Position numbers and translations under genes: made by a program
Source of the DNA: WLMZ01 sp963732585
GTDB lineage: Bacteria > Actinomycetota > Acidimicrobiia > Acidimicrobiales > Ilumatobacteraceae
DNA length: 64,000 nt
Direction: 5' to 3'
Assembly: GCA_963732585.1 (NCBI GenBank)
Contig: CAVSZY010000004.1
Location: 744,001-808,000, forward strand
Shown here: piece after piece, positions 26,429 through 35,576 of the stretch
Layout of the letters: each line of letters starts with the position of its first letter
Numbering within the stretch: position 1 is the stretch's first letter
Notes under the pieces: model-generated
Database searches by the model: none
Seen by the model: only the letters and a program-made list of their open reading frames with translations
Told to the model about the DNA's origin: nothing

Positions 26429-26854
26429 TCAGCCAAATGATTGGCGGTCGAGATCCCGAATGCGCGAGGCGAGTGCGCCCATGATCCGGTGCGACAGGGT
26501 CGGCACCTCGTCGATGACGCCGAGAAACCGGCGTTGGGCGATCACCAGGAACTCGCATTCGGTGTCGCAGGTCACGGTGGCTGTGCGCGGGCCGTGATCG
26601 AGCAGCGACAATTCGCCGACGATCGCCCCGGGCCCAAGCTGAGCGATCTTGCGGCCATTGCGCTTGACGCTCACCGAGCCGCTGAGAATGATGAACGCCT
26701 CGGTACCTGTTTGGCCCTGATCGACGATCATCGTGCCCGCAGCGATGGTCACCTCGTCGCCTGCCTTGGCGACTTTCTCCAGCTCTTTCGTCGTGAACGA
26801 AGAGAACAGCGAAACCTTCTGCAAGTGTTCCAGCGAAGCGTTCTTATGTGCCAT
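26429..26854 (-). CDS. Cyclic-nucleotide-binding domain protein
   Basis: 141 aa from ATG 26854 (MAHKNASLEHLQKVSLF); the frame is open upstream but runs into gpmA. A single CAP-family effector domain: LFSSFTTKELEKVAKAGDE, then the phosphate-binding cassette GPGAIVGELSLLDHGPRTATV near residue 80. No DNA-binding domain follows, so it is not a Crp-type regulator by itself. It may act as a cAMP sensor. Next on the strand is the Fe-S oxidoreductase, a possible partner. Confidence 0.88.
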   Translation of the reverse strand: MAHKNASLEHLQKVSLFSSFTTKELEKVAKAGDEVTIAAGTMIVDQGQTGTEAFIILSGSVSVKRNGRKIAQLGPGAIVGELSLLDHGPRTATVTCDTECEFLVIAQRRFLGVIDEVPTLSHRIMGALASRIRDLDRQSFG

Positions 26855-26909
26855 GTCCGCACTATAAACCCGCCCCGCTGTCGTCGGGCGAGGTTTGTTC
26901 CGCTGGCCG

Positions 26910-27656
26910 CTACGCGCCAGCTTGCTTGGCGACAGCAGCCGCGGCCGCGGCGACGGCCTCGGCGTCGCCGAGGTATCCACTGTCGACCACGCGCAGCGTG
27001 TCGTCAAACGTGTAACGGCGTGGCGCTCCAGTGGGGATGTTGAGCTCAGCGATGTCGTCGCGGGAGATGTGTTCGAGGTGCATGACGAGGGCGCGCAACG
27101 AGTTGCCGTGCGCGGTGATCAGCACATCGAGGCCGGCTCGTAACTGCGGCACGATCACGTCGTAGTAATACGGCAACACCCGCAGGACAACATCGTGCAA
27201 GCACTCGCTGGCTGGCAGCACCTCGCTCGGCAACAACCGATAGCGGGCATCGTTGGCCGGATGCTCGGGGCTGTCCAAGCCCACCGGTGGCGGCGGCACG
27301 TCGTAACTGCGGCGCCATAACTTGGTTTGCTCGGCACCATGACGCTGCGTTGTGGCCTTCTTATCGAGCCCCTGCAGCGCGCCGTAGTGGCGTTCGTTGA
27401 GCCGCCAGTTGCGCTGCACCGGCAGCCAGACCATGTCCATCGCTTCCAAGGCCAAGTGGCAGGTGATCACGGCCCGCTTCTGCAGCGAGGTGTGGGCGAC
27501 GTCGAATCGCAGCCCGGCGTCAGCCATCGTCACCCCAGCCGCAGCGGCCTCGGCGCGGCCCTTGTCCGTCAAGTCGACGTCGTGCCAACCGGTGAACAAG
27601 TTGAGCTTGTTCCACTCGCTTTCGCCATGCCGCAACAACACCAGAGATCCAGTCAT
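26910..27656 (-). CDS. gpmA: 2,3-bisphosphoglycerate-dependent phosphoglycerate mutase
   Basis: 248 aa, normal GpmA length. LVLLRHGESEWNKLNLFTGW at the start contains the phosphorylated His (RHG). NERHYGALQGLDKK near residue 87 has the catalytic Glu. LITAHGNSLRALVMHLE near 185 carries the second active-site His. It interconverts 3- and 2-phosphoglycerate in glycolysis/gluconeogenesis. Divergent from the M14 peptidase gene. Confidence 0.96.
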   Translation of the reverse strand: MTGSLVLLRHGESEWNKLNLFTGWHDVDLTDKGRAEAAAAGVTMADAGLRFDVAHTSLQKRAVITCHLALEAMDMVWLPVQRNWRLNERHYGALQGLDKKATTQRHGAEQTKLWRRSYDVPPPPVGLDSPEHPANDARYRLLPSEVLPASECLHDVVLRVLPYYYDVIVPQLRAGLDVLITAHGNSLRALVMHLEHISRDDIAELNIPTGAPRRYTFDDTLRVVDSGYLGDAEAVAAAAAAVAKQAGA

Positions 27657-27726
27657 GACCCGGGATCGTAGCGAGCGCAGGTGGCGACGGTACTGCGACG
27701 TTGGGCTGGGCGGTACATTCGGCGTT

Positions 27727-29436
27727 ATGGCCCTGACCTATGACCGATTTCTGCGATTCGAAGAACTTCACGCGCAGCTCGACGCGCTGGCGTCAAGTGA
27801 ACCCGAACTGGTCAGTGTCGAGACATATGGGAAGTCCTTCGAGGGACGGTCTCTCTTGCTGGTGACGATCACCGACATTACGACGGGGCCAGCGGCGCAC
27901 AAACCGGCCTATTGGGTCGATGCCAACATCCACGCTGTCGAAGTCACCGGCGGGGCGGCAGCGTTGTGTTTGATCGACACCTTGGTCTCTCGATTCCGTG
28001 CCGGTGACCCGACGGTGGTCGAAGCGTTGCGGACACGAACGTTCTATGTGGTGCCGCGGGTCAACCCCGATGGCGTCGAGGCAGCGCTCGCCGAGTCCCC
28101 ACGCTTTCGGCGCAGCGGCATGAGGCCATGGCCATGGCGGGATCGGCACCAATGGCCTGGTCTCGTCGAACAGGACATCGATGGCGACGGCCGGATGTTG
28201 TCGATGCGCATCGAGGATCCCAACGGTGCTTGGACGCCCCATGCCGACGATCCCCGGGTGATGATCCCGGTGGCACCCGACGGCTCCGTGGCCATCGGCA
28301 CCAAGCGCTATCGGATGCTCAACGAGGGCCTGATCGAGGGCTATGACGGGTTCACCGTGCCGCTGGTACCGTCGCCGCAGGTTCTCGATATGAACCGCAA
28401 CTTCCCGGCCGGTTGGGGCACTGGCGTTCACGGGTCGGGTGATCACCCGCTCAGCGAGTCTGAAGTCGACGCGCTGGTCCGTGCGGTCGTCGCCAGGCCG
28501 AATATCTGCGGTTACAACGCCTTTCACACCGCCGGTGGCGTTCTTTTGCGGCCGTCGAGCACGAGAGCCGACTCATCGCTGTCGCCCTACGACGTGTGGA
28601 CGTGGAACGAACTCGGCCGACGTGGTACCGAGTTGACGACCTATCCAGTGCACTCGGTGTATGAAGATTTCACCTGGGACAAGTCGAGTCCGATGAGCGG
28701 CGCGGCCGACGACTGGGCCTACGAACATCTCGGCCTGTTTGGTTGGACCACCGAGTTCTGGGATGTCGTTCACGCGGCCACAGGGCATCGCAGTTCGACA
28801 TCGATCTGGTATCTCGGGCCAACCGTCGAAGAGGAGGTGGCGATCGCCGCGTGGTGCGACCGCTATGGGGATTTGTATGTCAACTGGCATTGGTTCGATC
28901 ACCCGCAGTTGGGTCCAGTGGAGATCGGTGGGCTCGACTGGTTCCACGCCGCGGTCAATCCACCCCTGGCGTTGTTGGCTGACGAGGTCCGGCCCCACGC
29001 CGACTTCGCCATCTATCAGGCGTTGGCCTCGCCGCGCCTGGAGATCCTCGCCGCCCGGGCGACGCTTGTCGGTGAGGCGTTGTGGCGGGTTGAGGTCGGT
29101 ATCGCCAACACTGGCTGGTTGCCGACCACGATCTCGCAACATGCCTCGAAGGAGAACCTGGTGCTCCCCGTCACCGCAGAATTGGTGCTGCCAGGCGACG
29201 CAGAGGTGCTCGACGGGGCGAATCGTCGCCAGCTGGGTCAACTCGCCGGTCGTGTCGGCTTCCAGTTCAAGGGCGGATTTCGCAACGATGGATCGCCTGA
29301 CCGAGTGCTCGCAACCTGGCTGGTGCGCTCAGCGACACCACCCGTCGAGGTCACGGCCTCCCATCAGCGGGCCGGCACCGTGCGGGCGACGATCAGTGAG
29401 ACGCTGGCCAGCGCGCCGCCCGCTCCACCTCGTTGA
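27727..29436 (+). CDS. M14 family zinc carboxypeptidase
   Basis: 569 aa from ATG 27727. Zinc ligands appear as NIHAVEVTGG (HxxE, near residue 77) and the third His in YNAFHTAGGV near 264. The catalytic Glu is in GWTTEFWD near 341. DMNRNFP near 223 holds the substrate-binding Asn-Arg. A beta-sandwich C-terminal region (EILAARATLVGEALWRVEVG) follows, as in many bacterial members. No signal peptide, so probably cytoplasmic. The last 44 bp overlap the convergent sulfatase gene. Confidence 0.92.
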   Translation: MALTYDRFLRFEELHAQLDALASSEPELVSVETYGKSFEGRSLLLVTITDITTGPAAHKPAYWVDANIHAVEVTGGAAALCLIDTLVSRFRAGDPTVVEALRTRTFYVVPRVNPDGVEAALAESPRFRRSGMRPWPWRDRHQWPGLVEQDIDGDGRMLSMRIEDPNGAWTPHADDPRVMIPVAPDGSVAIGTKRYRMLNEGLIEGYDGFTVPLVPSPQVLDMNRNFPAGWGTGVHGSGDHPLSESEVDALVRAVVARPNICGYNAFHTAGGVLLRPSSTRADSSLSPYDVWTWNELGRRGTELTTYPVHSVYEDFTWDKSSPMSGAADDWAYEHLGLFGWTTEFWDVVHAATGHRSSTSIWYLGPTVEEEVAIAAWCDRYGDLYVNWHWFDHPQLGPVEIGGLDWFHAAVNPPLALLADEVRPHADFAIYQALASPRLEILAARATLVGEALWRVEVGIANTGWLPTTISQHASKENLVLPVTAELVLPGDAEVLDGANRRQLGQLAGRVGFQFKGGFRNDGSPDRVLATWLVRSATPPVEVTASHQRAGTVRATISETLASAPPAPPR

Positions 29437-30943
29437 GATCGAGATGGTTGCGCATGTACTCGTCGGGCCCGTGGCGCGGCGGGGTGTAGTCCCATGGCGT
29501 GAAGCGCCCCGCCCGCAACGCGGTGTCGACATAGCGCCGCCGGTCTTGGTCAGCAGTGATCTCGCGTTGTAAGGCATCGAAATCCCACGTTGCCAACGCC
29601 TCGGCGCGCAGGTTGGCAAGCACGGTTGCACACGCCGGGTCGGTGGCCAGATTGTGCGTTTCCAATGGGTCATCGGTCAGGTCGTAGAGCTGGTCAGGAT
29701 CTGTCGGGCAGTAGACAAATTTGAGTGTGCCGCGCCGGATCATGACGATCGGGGCCACCGACCCCTCGGCCATGTACTCGCCCAACACCGGCCGGTCGAT
29801 ATCGCTTTCGGTGCCATCGCAATGGGCGATCAAGGAACGCCCCGCCAAGGGCACAACCTCGCCCAGATCATCGAGAGCTGCGCCAGCGAGTTCGGCAATC
29901 GTTGGCAACACATCGACGAGCGACACCGGCGAAGCGACCCGCATGGCGGGGAAACGATGTGGGGCGTGGACCACCAACGGAATTCGTGCCGAGGGCTCGA
30001 AGAAGTTCATCTTGTACCACAGCCCTCGCTCGCCGAGCATGTCGCCATGGTCGGCGACCAGCATGATCACGGTGTTCTCAGTGCAATGCAGCGCCGCGAG
30101 GGTGTCGACGATGCGACCGGTCCAGTCGTCGACATAGGAGACGTTGCCGAGATAAGCGCGCCGGGCGGCGCGCACGTGCTCGTCGGTGACCGTCGCCGCT
30201 TTGTCGTCAACCGCGACCCGCAGTCGAGCCGAATGTGGATCGTCCCGGACGTCGCCAGCCGCGACCAGCGGCATCGGTATCTCGACGTCTTCGAGGCGAT
30301 CCCAATACTGACGTCGGGTGACGTACGGGTCGTGGGGATGGGTGAAGCTGGTCACGAGCAGGAAGGGTCGTCCGTCTCGCCGTGGCGCCAGATCGTGCAG
30401 GGCGCGGATCGCATGGTGCCCAACTTCGTCATCGAAACGCAGTTGATTGGTGGCCTCAGCGACACCTGCGCCGGTGACGCTGTCCATGTTGTGATACCAC
30501 CAGTCGACCCGATCCAGCGGGTGATGCCAGTTGGGCGTCCAACCAAAGTCCGCAGGGTAGATATCGGTGGTCCGCCGTTCTTCAAATCCGTGCAATTGAT
30601 CGGGGCCGACGAAGTGCATTTTGCCGGAGAGCACCGTGCGGTAGCCGGCGGCACGAGCGACGTGCGCGAAGGTCGGAACGGTGCTCGCCAGATACGCTGC
30701 GTTGTCGTAGCCGCCGCTGGTCGAGGGCAACTGGCCGGTCATCAAACAGACCCGCGCCGGGGTACACAGGGGACTATTGGTATACGCCGCGTCGAAGACC
30801 ACACCCTCGCGTGCCAAGGCATCGATGCGTGGCGAGCGGGCCGCTGTTTGGCCGTAACAGCCGAGCATCCCAGGTGTCAGCTGGTCGTACATGATGATGA
30901 CGATGTTGGGCTGCGCGCCCTTCGACTGGGCATTCGCGTGCAT
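29393..30943 (-). CDS. betC: Choline-sulfatase (sulfatase family)
   Basis: 516 aa, the length of BetC. PNIVIIMYDQL near residue 13 gives the metal-binding Asp. The formylglycine motif C-x-P-x-R is in SPLCTPARVCLMTGQ near 60. LSGKMHFVGPDQLHGFEERR and TDIYPADFGWTPNWHHP are strongly typical of choline-sulfatases, as are WWYHNMDSVTGAGVAEATNQ and FTHPHDPYVTRRQYWD. LVADHGDMLGERGLWYK near 300 completes the metal site. It releases choline and sulfate from choline-O-sulfate. No betaine-synthesis or transport gene is adjacent. A formylglycine-generating enzyme is required from elsewhere. Confidence 0.93.
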   Translation of the reverse strand: MHANAQSKGAQPNIVIIMYDQLTPGMLGCYGQTAARSPRIDALAREGVVFDAAYTNSPLCTPARVCLMTGQLPSTSGGYDNAAYLASTVPTFAHVARAAGYRTVLSGKMHFVGPDQLHGFEERRTTDIYPADFGWTPNWHHPLDRVDWWYHNMDSVTGAGVAEATNQLRFDDEVGHHAIRALHDLAPRRDGRPFLLVTSFTHPHDPYVTRRQYWDRLEDVEIPMPLVAAGDVRDDPHSARLRVAVDDKAATVTDEHVRAARRAYLGNVSYVDDWTGRIVDTLAALHCTENTVIMLVADHGDMLGERGLWYKMNFFEPSARIPLVVHAPHRFPAMRVASPVSLVDVLPTIAELAGAALDDLGEVVPLAGRSLIAHCDGTESDIDRPVLGEYMAEGSVAPIVMIRRGTLKFVYCPTDPDQLYDLTDDPLETHNLATDPACATVLANLRAEALATWDFDALQREITADQDRRRYVDTALRAGRFTPWDYTPPRHGPDEYMRNHLDLNEVERAARWPASH

Positions 30944-30975
30944 GGTTCCCTCGTAACGACGTGCCCGGAGGCGGC

Positions 30976-31419
30976 TTAGCTGGGCCCGCTAGCACCGACT
31001 TGGTTTGCCTCGTCAGCGCTCTCCGTCACCCCGGCGGGTTCGGGTTCTACTGGCCGTCGGTCCCACTCCGGGCGCGAGCCCGTCTCCACTTCTAGCAGGT
31101 CGGCCTTGGCCGCGCGCCAGGCCTTCTCTGCCTCCGGCACGCCGCGACCATTGCGCCGAGCGGCCTTCAACACCTCGACGGCACCAGCATGGTTTCGTTG
31201 TGCGGCGGCGAGAGCAGCGGCGTGGGCCTCGGCATCGGCCTGGCGTTGCAGGCGCTCACGCCGTTCGTCGACGATGCGCTGTTGCTTGGCGCGCTCGGCA
31301 GCTTCCGTTTCGCGAACTGCCTGGGCGAATCGTTCGACGTCGCTGAGTTGACGCTCGGGGATTACGGGGGTGGGTTTGCGGCGACGAGCGGGCACGAATG
31401 TCAATGTAACGAACCCCAC
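30976..31419 (-). CDS. Charged coiled-coil protein of unknown function
   Basis: 147 aa. After a short N-terminus (MGFVTLTFVPARRRKP), residues about 25-105 form a long Glu/Arg/Ala-rich helix (RFAQAVRETEAAERAKQQ, VDERRERLQRQADAEAHAAA) with heptad character. The tail is acidic and Pro-rich. No domain recognised; soluble. Divergent from dnaK, so the intergenic HAIR-like site could also affect it. Confidence 0.65.
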   Translation of the reverse strand: MGFVTLTFVPARRRKPTPVIPERQLSDVERFAQAVRETEAAERAKQQRIVDERRERLQRQADAEAHAAALAAAQRNHAGAVEVLKAARRNGRGVPEAEKAWRAAKADLLEVETGSRPEWDRRPVEPEPAGVTESADEANQVGASGPS

Positions 31420-31439
31420 CGAACCACGGTGGGCAAAAA

Positions 31440-31460
31440 GCTGAGCGATAACAACTCAAC
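31440..31460. promoter_or_regulatory. HAIR-like operator upstream of dnaK
   Basis: GCTGAGC-N7-ACTCAAC matches the HspR-binding HAIR consensus (CTTGAGT-N7-ACTCAAG) at about 10 of 14 positions, with the 7-7-7 spacing intact. It lies about 90 bp before the dnaK ATG. hspR is the last gene of this operon. Confidence 0.55.
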
Positions 31461-31479
31461 TTTCATGCTATGAAGGTTG
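31457..31479. promoter_or_regulatory. Inverted repeat overlapping the dnaK HAIR-like site
   Basis: CAACTTTCAT-GCT-ATGAAGGTTG is a 10-bp inverted repeat with one mismatch and a 3-nt centre. It shares CAAC with the HAIR-like element. It could be a second operator or a leader hairpin. Confidence 0.5.
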
Positions 31480-31549
31480 GCGGCGACGTCCCATCTGGGT
31501 AATCTTGCGTCACGTTCGCTCAACATCTCTCACTAGGAGTTCAAAGAAC

Positions 31550-33391
31550 ATGGCCAAAGCAGTCGGAATCGACCTCGGAACAACCAACAGTGTCGTCGCC
31601 TTTCTCGAGGCTGGTGAGCCTGTCGTCATCGCTAACGCCGAGGGTGCCCGCACCACGCCGAGCGTGGTGGCCTTTAGCAAGGCTGGCGAAGTCCTCGTCG
31701 GTGAGGTCGCCAAGCGCCAGGCGATCACCAACCCCGATCGCACCTTCCGCAGCGTCAAGCGCCACATCGGCACCAACTGGAAGAGCGATGACGTCGACGG
31801 CAAGCGCTACACCTCGCAGGAGATCAGCGCCCGCACTTTGATGAAGTTGAAGCGCGACGCCGAGGCGTACTGCGGCGACGTCGTCACCCAGGCAGTGATC
31901 ACCGTCCCGGCCTACTTCGACGACGCCCAGCGCACCGCCACCAAAGAGGCCGGCCAAATCGCCGGGCTCGAAGTATTGCGCATCATCAACGAGCCGACCG
32001 CCGCCGCTCTGGCCTACGGTCTCGACAAGGGCACGGAGGACGAAACCATTCTCGTCTTCGACCTCGGTGGCGGCACGTTCGACGTCAGCGTGTTGGAGAT
32101 CGGTGATGGCGTGTTCGAGGTCAAGAGCACCCATGGCGACACCCACCTCGGTGGCGACGACTGGGATCAGCGCATCATCGATTGGCTGGTGCAGCAGTTC
32201 AAGAGCGCCCATGGTGTCGATCTGGCCAACGACCGGATGGCCACGCAGCGCCTCAAGGAAGCTGCGGAGAAGGCCAAGATCGAACTCAGCCAAGTGCAGC
32301 AGACGCAGATCAACCTGCCATTCATCACCGCTACCGCCGATGGTCCCTTGCACCTCGACGAGTCGCTGAGCCGGGCCAAGTTCCAGGAGATGACGGCCGA
32401 CCTCATCGAGCGTTGCCGCATTCCTTTCGAGCAGGCGCTGAAGGATGCTGGCGTCAGCAAGGGCCAGTTGCACCACGTGATCTTGGTCGGCGGCTCCACG
32501 CGTATGCCCGTGGTCAGCGACCTGGTTACCAGCCTCACCGGCAAAGAGCCGAACAAGTCGGTCAACCCCGACGAAGTCGTCGCTGTCGGCGCCGCCATAC
32601 AAGCGGGCGTGCTCAAGGGCGACGTCAAAGATGTGCTCTTGCTCGATGTCACCCCGCTGAGCCTCGGCATCGAAACCAAGGGCGGCGTGATGACCAAGCT
32701 CATCGAGCGCAACACCACTATTCCCACGCGGCGTACCGAAGTGTTCACCACCGCCGAAGACATGCAGCCCAGCGTGGAGATCCACGTGATCCAGGGCGAG
32801 CGGGAGATGGCCAACTACAACAAGACCTTGGGCAAGTTCCAGTTGGTCGATCTTCCCCCGGCGCCTCGCGGCATCCCGCAGATCGAGGTCACCTTCGATA
32901 TCGACGCCAACGGCATCGTCCACGTTTCGGCCAAGGATCGGGCGACCAACAAGGAGCAGTCGATGACCATCAGCGGCCAGTCGACGCTGAGCAAGGACGA
33001 CATCAACCGCATGGTCAAAGACGCCGAGGCCCACGCCGAGGAAGATCGCCAGCGCCGTGAAGAGGCCGAGATCCGCAACAACGCCGACTCGCTCGTCTAC
33101 CAGACGGAGAAGGTCCTGCGCGATCAGGGTGACAAGGTCACGCCCGACGATCGTGCCGCCGTCGAAGGTCCCTTGTCGGAACTGAAGACGGCGCTCGCAG
33201 GCACCGACAACGCGGCGATCAAGTCGGCAACCGACGCCCTCGCCACGGCCAGCCAGGCATTCAGCCAGCGCCTGTACGAGAACGCTGCCCGCGATGCCAA
33301 CGCCGAGGGTTCCTCGGCCAGCGGTCAGAGCGGCCCCGCCGACAGTGGCGATGACGAGATCATCGACGCTGAAATTGTCGACGAGAAGTGA
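31550..33391 (+). CDS. dnaK: Chaperone DnaK (Hsp70)
   Basis: 613 aa from ATG 31550 (MAKAVGIDLGTTNSVVAFLE), set by TAGGAG at 31534-31539. The nucleotide-binding domain has IINEPTAAALAYGLDKG, VFDLGGGTFDVSVL and HVILVGGSTRMPVV. The interdomain linker is VLLLDVTPLSLGIETKGGVM near residue 365, followed by the substrate-binding domain and lid. The C-terminus is DDEIIDAEIVDE. ATP-driven folding chaperone working with GrpE and DnaJ, encoded next. Likely repressed by HspR through the upstream HAIR-like site. Confidence 0.98.
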   Translation: MAKAVGIDLGTTNSVVAFLEAGEPVVIANAEGARTTPSVVAFSKAGEVLVGEVAKRQAITNPDRTFRSVKRHIGTNWKSDDVDGKRYTSQEISARTLMKLKRDAEAYCGDVVTQAVITVPAYFDDAQRTATKEAGQIAGLEVLRIINEPTAAALAYGLDKGTEDETILVFDLGGGTFDVSVLEIGDGVFEVKSTHGDTHLGGDDWDQRIIDWLVQQFKSAHGVDLANDRMATQRLKEAAEKAKIELSQVQQTQINLPFITATADGPLHLDESLSRAKFQEMTADLIERCRIPFEQALKDAGVSKGQLHHVILVGGSTRMPVVSDLVTSLTGKEPNKSVNPDEVVAVGAAIQAGVLKGDVKDVLLLDVTPLSLGIETKGGVMTKLIERNTTIPTRRTEVFTTAEDMQPSVEIHVIQGEREMANYNKTLGKFQLVDLPPAPRGIPQIEVTFDIDANGIVHVSAKDRATNKEQSMTISGQSTLSKDDINRMVKDAEAHAEEDRQRREEAEIRNNADSLVYQTEKVLRDQGDKVTPDDRAAVEGPLSELKTALAGTDNAAIKSATDALATASQAFSQRLYENAARDANAEGSSASGQSGPADSGDDEIIDAEIVDEK

Positions 33392-33405
33392 CGCAGGAGC
33401 CGCTG

Positions 33406-33939
33406 ATGAGTGAAGACACCACTCAGGACGACATCGTCACGGTCGAAGGCGAGCCAGCAGCACTTGTTGATGGGATGTTCGACGGTGAGGAATTGGAGTC
33501 ACCCGTGCTCACCGTTGCCGAGCTTGAACATCAGGACCTGATCGCCGAGCGCGATGAGTTCAAAAACATCGCGCTCCGACTGCAGGCCGATTTCGAGAAC
33601 TACCGCAAACGGGTAGGCACGCAACAGACCGACGAGGTCGAACGGGCCACCGGAAAGTTGGCCGAGAGCCTGCTTCCCGTTCTCGATGCCTGCGAGGCAG
33701 CGTTTGCTCATGGGGCCGCCGGCGTTGAGCCGATCTGGTCTCAGCTGATGGGCGTGCTGCAGCGCCATGGCCTCGAAGCACTCGATCCGGCGGATAAGCC
33801 ATTCGATCCAACGACCGCCGACGCTGTTATGCATGAAGATGGCGACGGCTCCGAGCCGACCGTGTCAGAAGTGCTGCGCACCGGCTACACCTGGAAGGGC
33901 CGGGTGCTACGCGTGGCGATGGTCAAGGTGCGTGGCTAG
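33406..33939 (+). CDS. grpE: Nucleotide exchange factor GrpE
   Basis: 177 aa from ATG 33406, chosen for its CAGGAG RBS at 33394-33399; a GTG at 33388 overlaps the dnaK stop. An acidic N-terminus precedes the long helix (LIAERDEFKNIALRLQADFE, NYRKRVGTQQTDEVE) and the C-terminal beta domain (GLEALDPADKPFDPTTADAV, YTWKGRVLRVAMVKV). Releases ADP from DnaK. Its stop overlaps the dnaJ start by one base. Confidence 0.96.
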   Translation: MSEDTTQDDIVTVEGEPAALVDGMFDGEELESPVLTVAELEHQDLIAERDEFKNIALRLQADFENYRKRVGTQQTDEVERATGKLAESLLPVLDACEAAFAHGAAGVEPIWSQLMGVLQRHGLEALDPADKPFDPTTADAVMHEDGDGSEPTVSEVLRTGYTWKGRVLRVAMVKVRG

Positions 33940-35066
33940 TGACCGCCCAGCGGGAATGGTTCGAAAAGGACTATTACAAGGTCCTTGGTGTCTCTGATAA
34001 GGCGCCAGCCAAGGAGATCACCAAGGCCTACCGCAAGCTCGCGCGGGAAAATCACCCCGACGCCAATCCTGGCGATCCGGCCGCCGAAGGGCGTTTCAAG
34101 GACGTCTCAGCCGCCTACGACGTCGTCGGTGACGAGGAGAAACGCAAGGAGTACGACGAGGTCCGCCGCCTCGGCCCGATGGGTGGCTACTCCGGCGGCG
34201 TTCCGCCGGGGGGCCCAGGTGGCTACAACTTCAACGTCGATGCCGACGGTCTCGGCGATCTCCTCGGTGGCGTCTTCAGCCGGGGCCGACGCGGTCGTGG
34301 TGCTTCGGCTGCTGCCGGGCCACAACGTGGCGACGATCTCGAAGCCTCGTTAACCCTGGAGTTCGCCGACGCCGTCAAGGGCATCACCACCACGCTGTAC
34401 CTCACCAGTGATGCGCAGTGCTCGGTGTGCACGGGTTCCGGCGCGCAGCCGGGTACCGCCCCGCGCACCTGCTCGCAATGTGGTGGGCGCGGCGTCGTCG
34501 ACGACAATCAGGGCTTCTTCTCCTTCTCCACGCCGTGTCGAGGGTGTGGCGGGCGCGGGGTGATCACCGATCATCCGTGCACCAATTGCCGGGGCAGCGG
34601 CACGGAGAAGCGCAACAGAGAGGTCAAGGTGCGGCTGCCAGCCGGCGTGTCGGATGGTCAACGCATCCGCCTCAAAGGTCGCGGCGGCCCGGGCCGAAAC
34701 GGTGGACCCTTTGGCGACCTGATCGTCGAATGTCACGTCCATCCCCATCGACTTTTCGGGCGAGACGGTGACAACCTGCTGATCAAGGTTCCAGTAACAT
34801 TCGCCGAAGCAGCGCTGGGAGGTGACATCGATGTACCGACATTGGACGGCCCTCGTGTCACCGTGCGGATCAAGCCCGGCACAGCCTCGGGAACCCGTCA
34901 CCGGGTGCGCGGCAAGGGCATCGAAACTGCTGCTCGACACGGTGATTTGATTGTGACGGTCGAGGTCAACGTGCCGACATCGCTCACTGCGCAACAGCGA
35001 GCGGCGGTCGAGGCGCTCGTCGCGGCGACCCCGACGTCGCCACGGGCTGGGATGGAGGTCGGATGA
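33939..35066 (+). CDS. dnaJ: Chaperone DnaJ (type I)
   Basis: 375 aa from a GTG that overlaps the grpE stop (TAGTG). The J-domain has the HPD motif in KLARENHPDANPG. A Gly-rich region follows, then four CxxCxGxG zinc motifs near residues 163-227: CSVCTGSG, CSQCGGRG, CRGCGGRG and CTNCRGSG. The C-terminal substrate domain has LIKVPVTFAEAALGGDIDVP. Stimulates the DnaK ATPase and delivers substrates. Confidence 0.97.
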   Translation: MTAQREWFEKDYYKVLGVSDKAPAKEITKAYRKLARENHPDANPGDPAAEGRFKDVSAAYDVVGDEEKRKEYDEVRRLGPMGGYSGGVPPGGPGGYNFNVDADGLGDLLGGVFSRGRRGRGASAAAGPQRGDDLEASLTLEFADAVKGITTTLYLTSDAQCSVCTGSGAQPGTAPRTCSQCGGRGVVDDNQGFFSFSTPCRGCGGRGVITDHPCTNCRGSGTEKRNREVKVRLPAGVSDGQRIRLKGRGGPGRNGGPFGDLIVECHVHPHRLFGRDGDNLLIKVPVTFAEAALGGDIDVPTLDGPRVTVRIKPGTASGTRHRVRGKGIETAARHGDLIVTVEVNVPTSLTAQQRAAVEALVAATPTSPRAGMEVG

Positions 35067-35452
35067 TGCGCGATCACACCCATGCTGTCTATGTCATCTC
35101 GGTCGCAGCGGAACTGGCCGGGATGCACCCACAGACCTTGCGCATCTATGAACGCCGTGGGTTGGTCCAGCCGGCGCGCAGCCAGGGTGGCAATCGACGC
35201 TATAGCGATCAGGACATCGCCCTCTTGCGGCGGATTCAAGAATTGGCATCCGAAGGAATGAACCTTGAAGGGATCCGCCGGGTGATGGTCCTCGAGGCCG
35301 AAAATTCAAGACTTCGACTCGAACTTGAGCAAGCCCGGGCAGCGATGGTGGGAGCATTGCAGGAGGCTGAGCGGCGCGCGCCGCGCCGCGATCTTGTGCC
35401 GTTGCAGCAGGCAGTTGCCGTGTTCTCTCACCGCCGAGATCAGCGGGAATAG
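35063..35452 (+). CDS. hspR: Heat-shock repressor HspR (MerR family)
   Basis: 129 aa. The MerR-type helix-turn-helix (VYVISVAAELAGMHPQTLRI, YERRGLVQPARSQGGNRRYS) is followed by a coiled coil. Start overlaps dnaJ by 4 bp. In Streptomyces and Mycobacterium, HspR with DnaK as co-repressor binds HAIR elements before dnaK and clpB. HAIR-like sites lie before both genes here, which supports the assignment. Confidence 0.93.
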   Translation: MMRDHTHAVYVISVAAELAGMHPQTLRIYERRGLVQPARSQGGNRRYSDQDIALLRRIQELASEGMNLEGIRRVMVLEAENSRLRLELEQARAAMVGALQEAERRAPRRDLVPLQQAVAVFSHRRDQRE

Positions 35453-35503
35453 GCCGTTTGGCGCATAGCTCAAAATCGGGCTGCTGAGTACTCTGGGTGC
35501 TCG

Positions 35504-35518
35504 AACTGGAAACCAGTT
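35504..35518. repeat. Small palindrome between hspR and the DivIVA-like gene
   Basis: AACTGG-AAA-CCAGTT, a perfect 6-bp inverted repeat with a 3-nt centre. Could be an operator or a weak hairpin; no T run follows. Confidence 0.4.
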
Positions 35519-35576
35519 TGGCAAGAGTCCGTCAAGGGTCAGAGGTTAATTCCGACGTGTCAGTAGCATCACGAAC

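Noticed and set aside
31420..31549. CIRCE element for HrcA before dnaK.
   Set aside because: No TTAGCACTC-N9-GAGTGCTAA match; the HAIR-type layout and hspR fit better.
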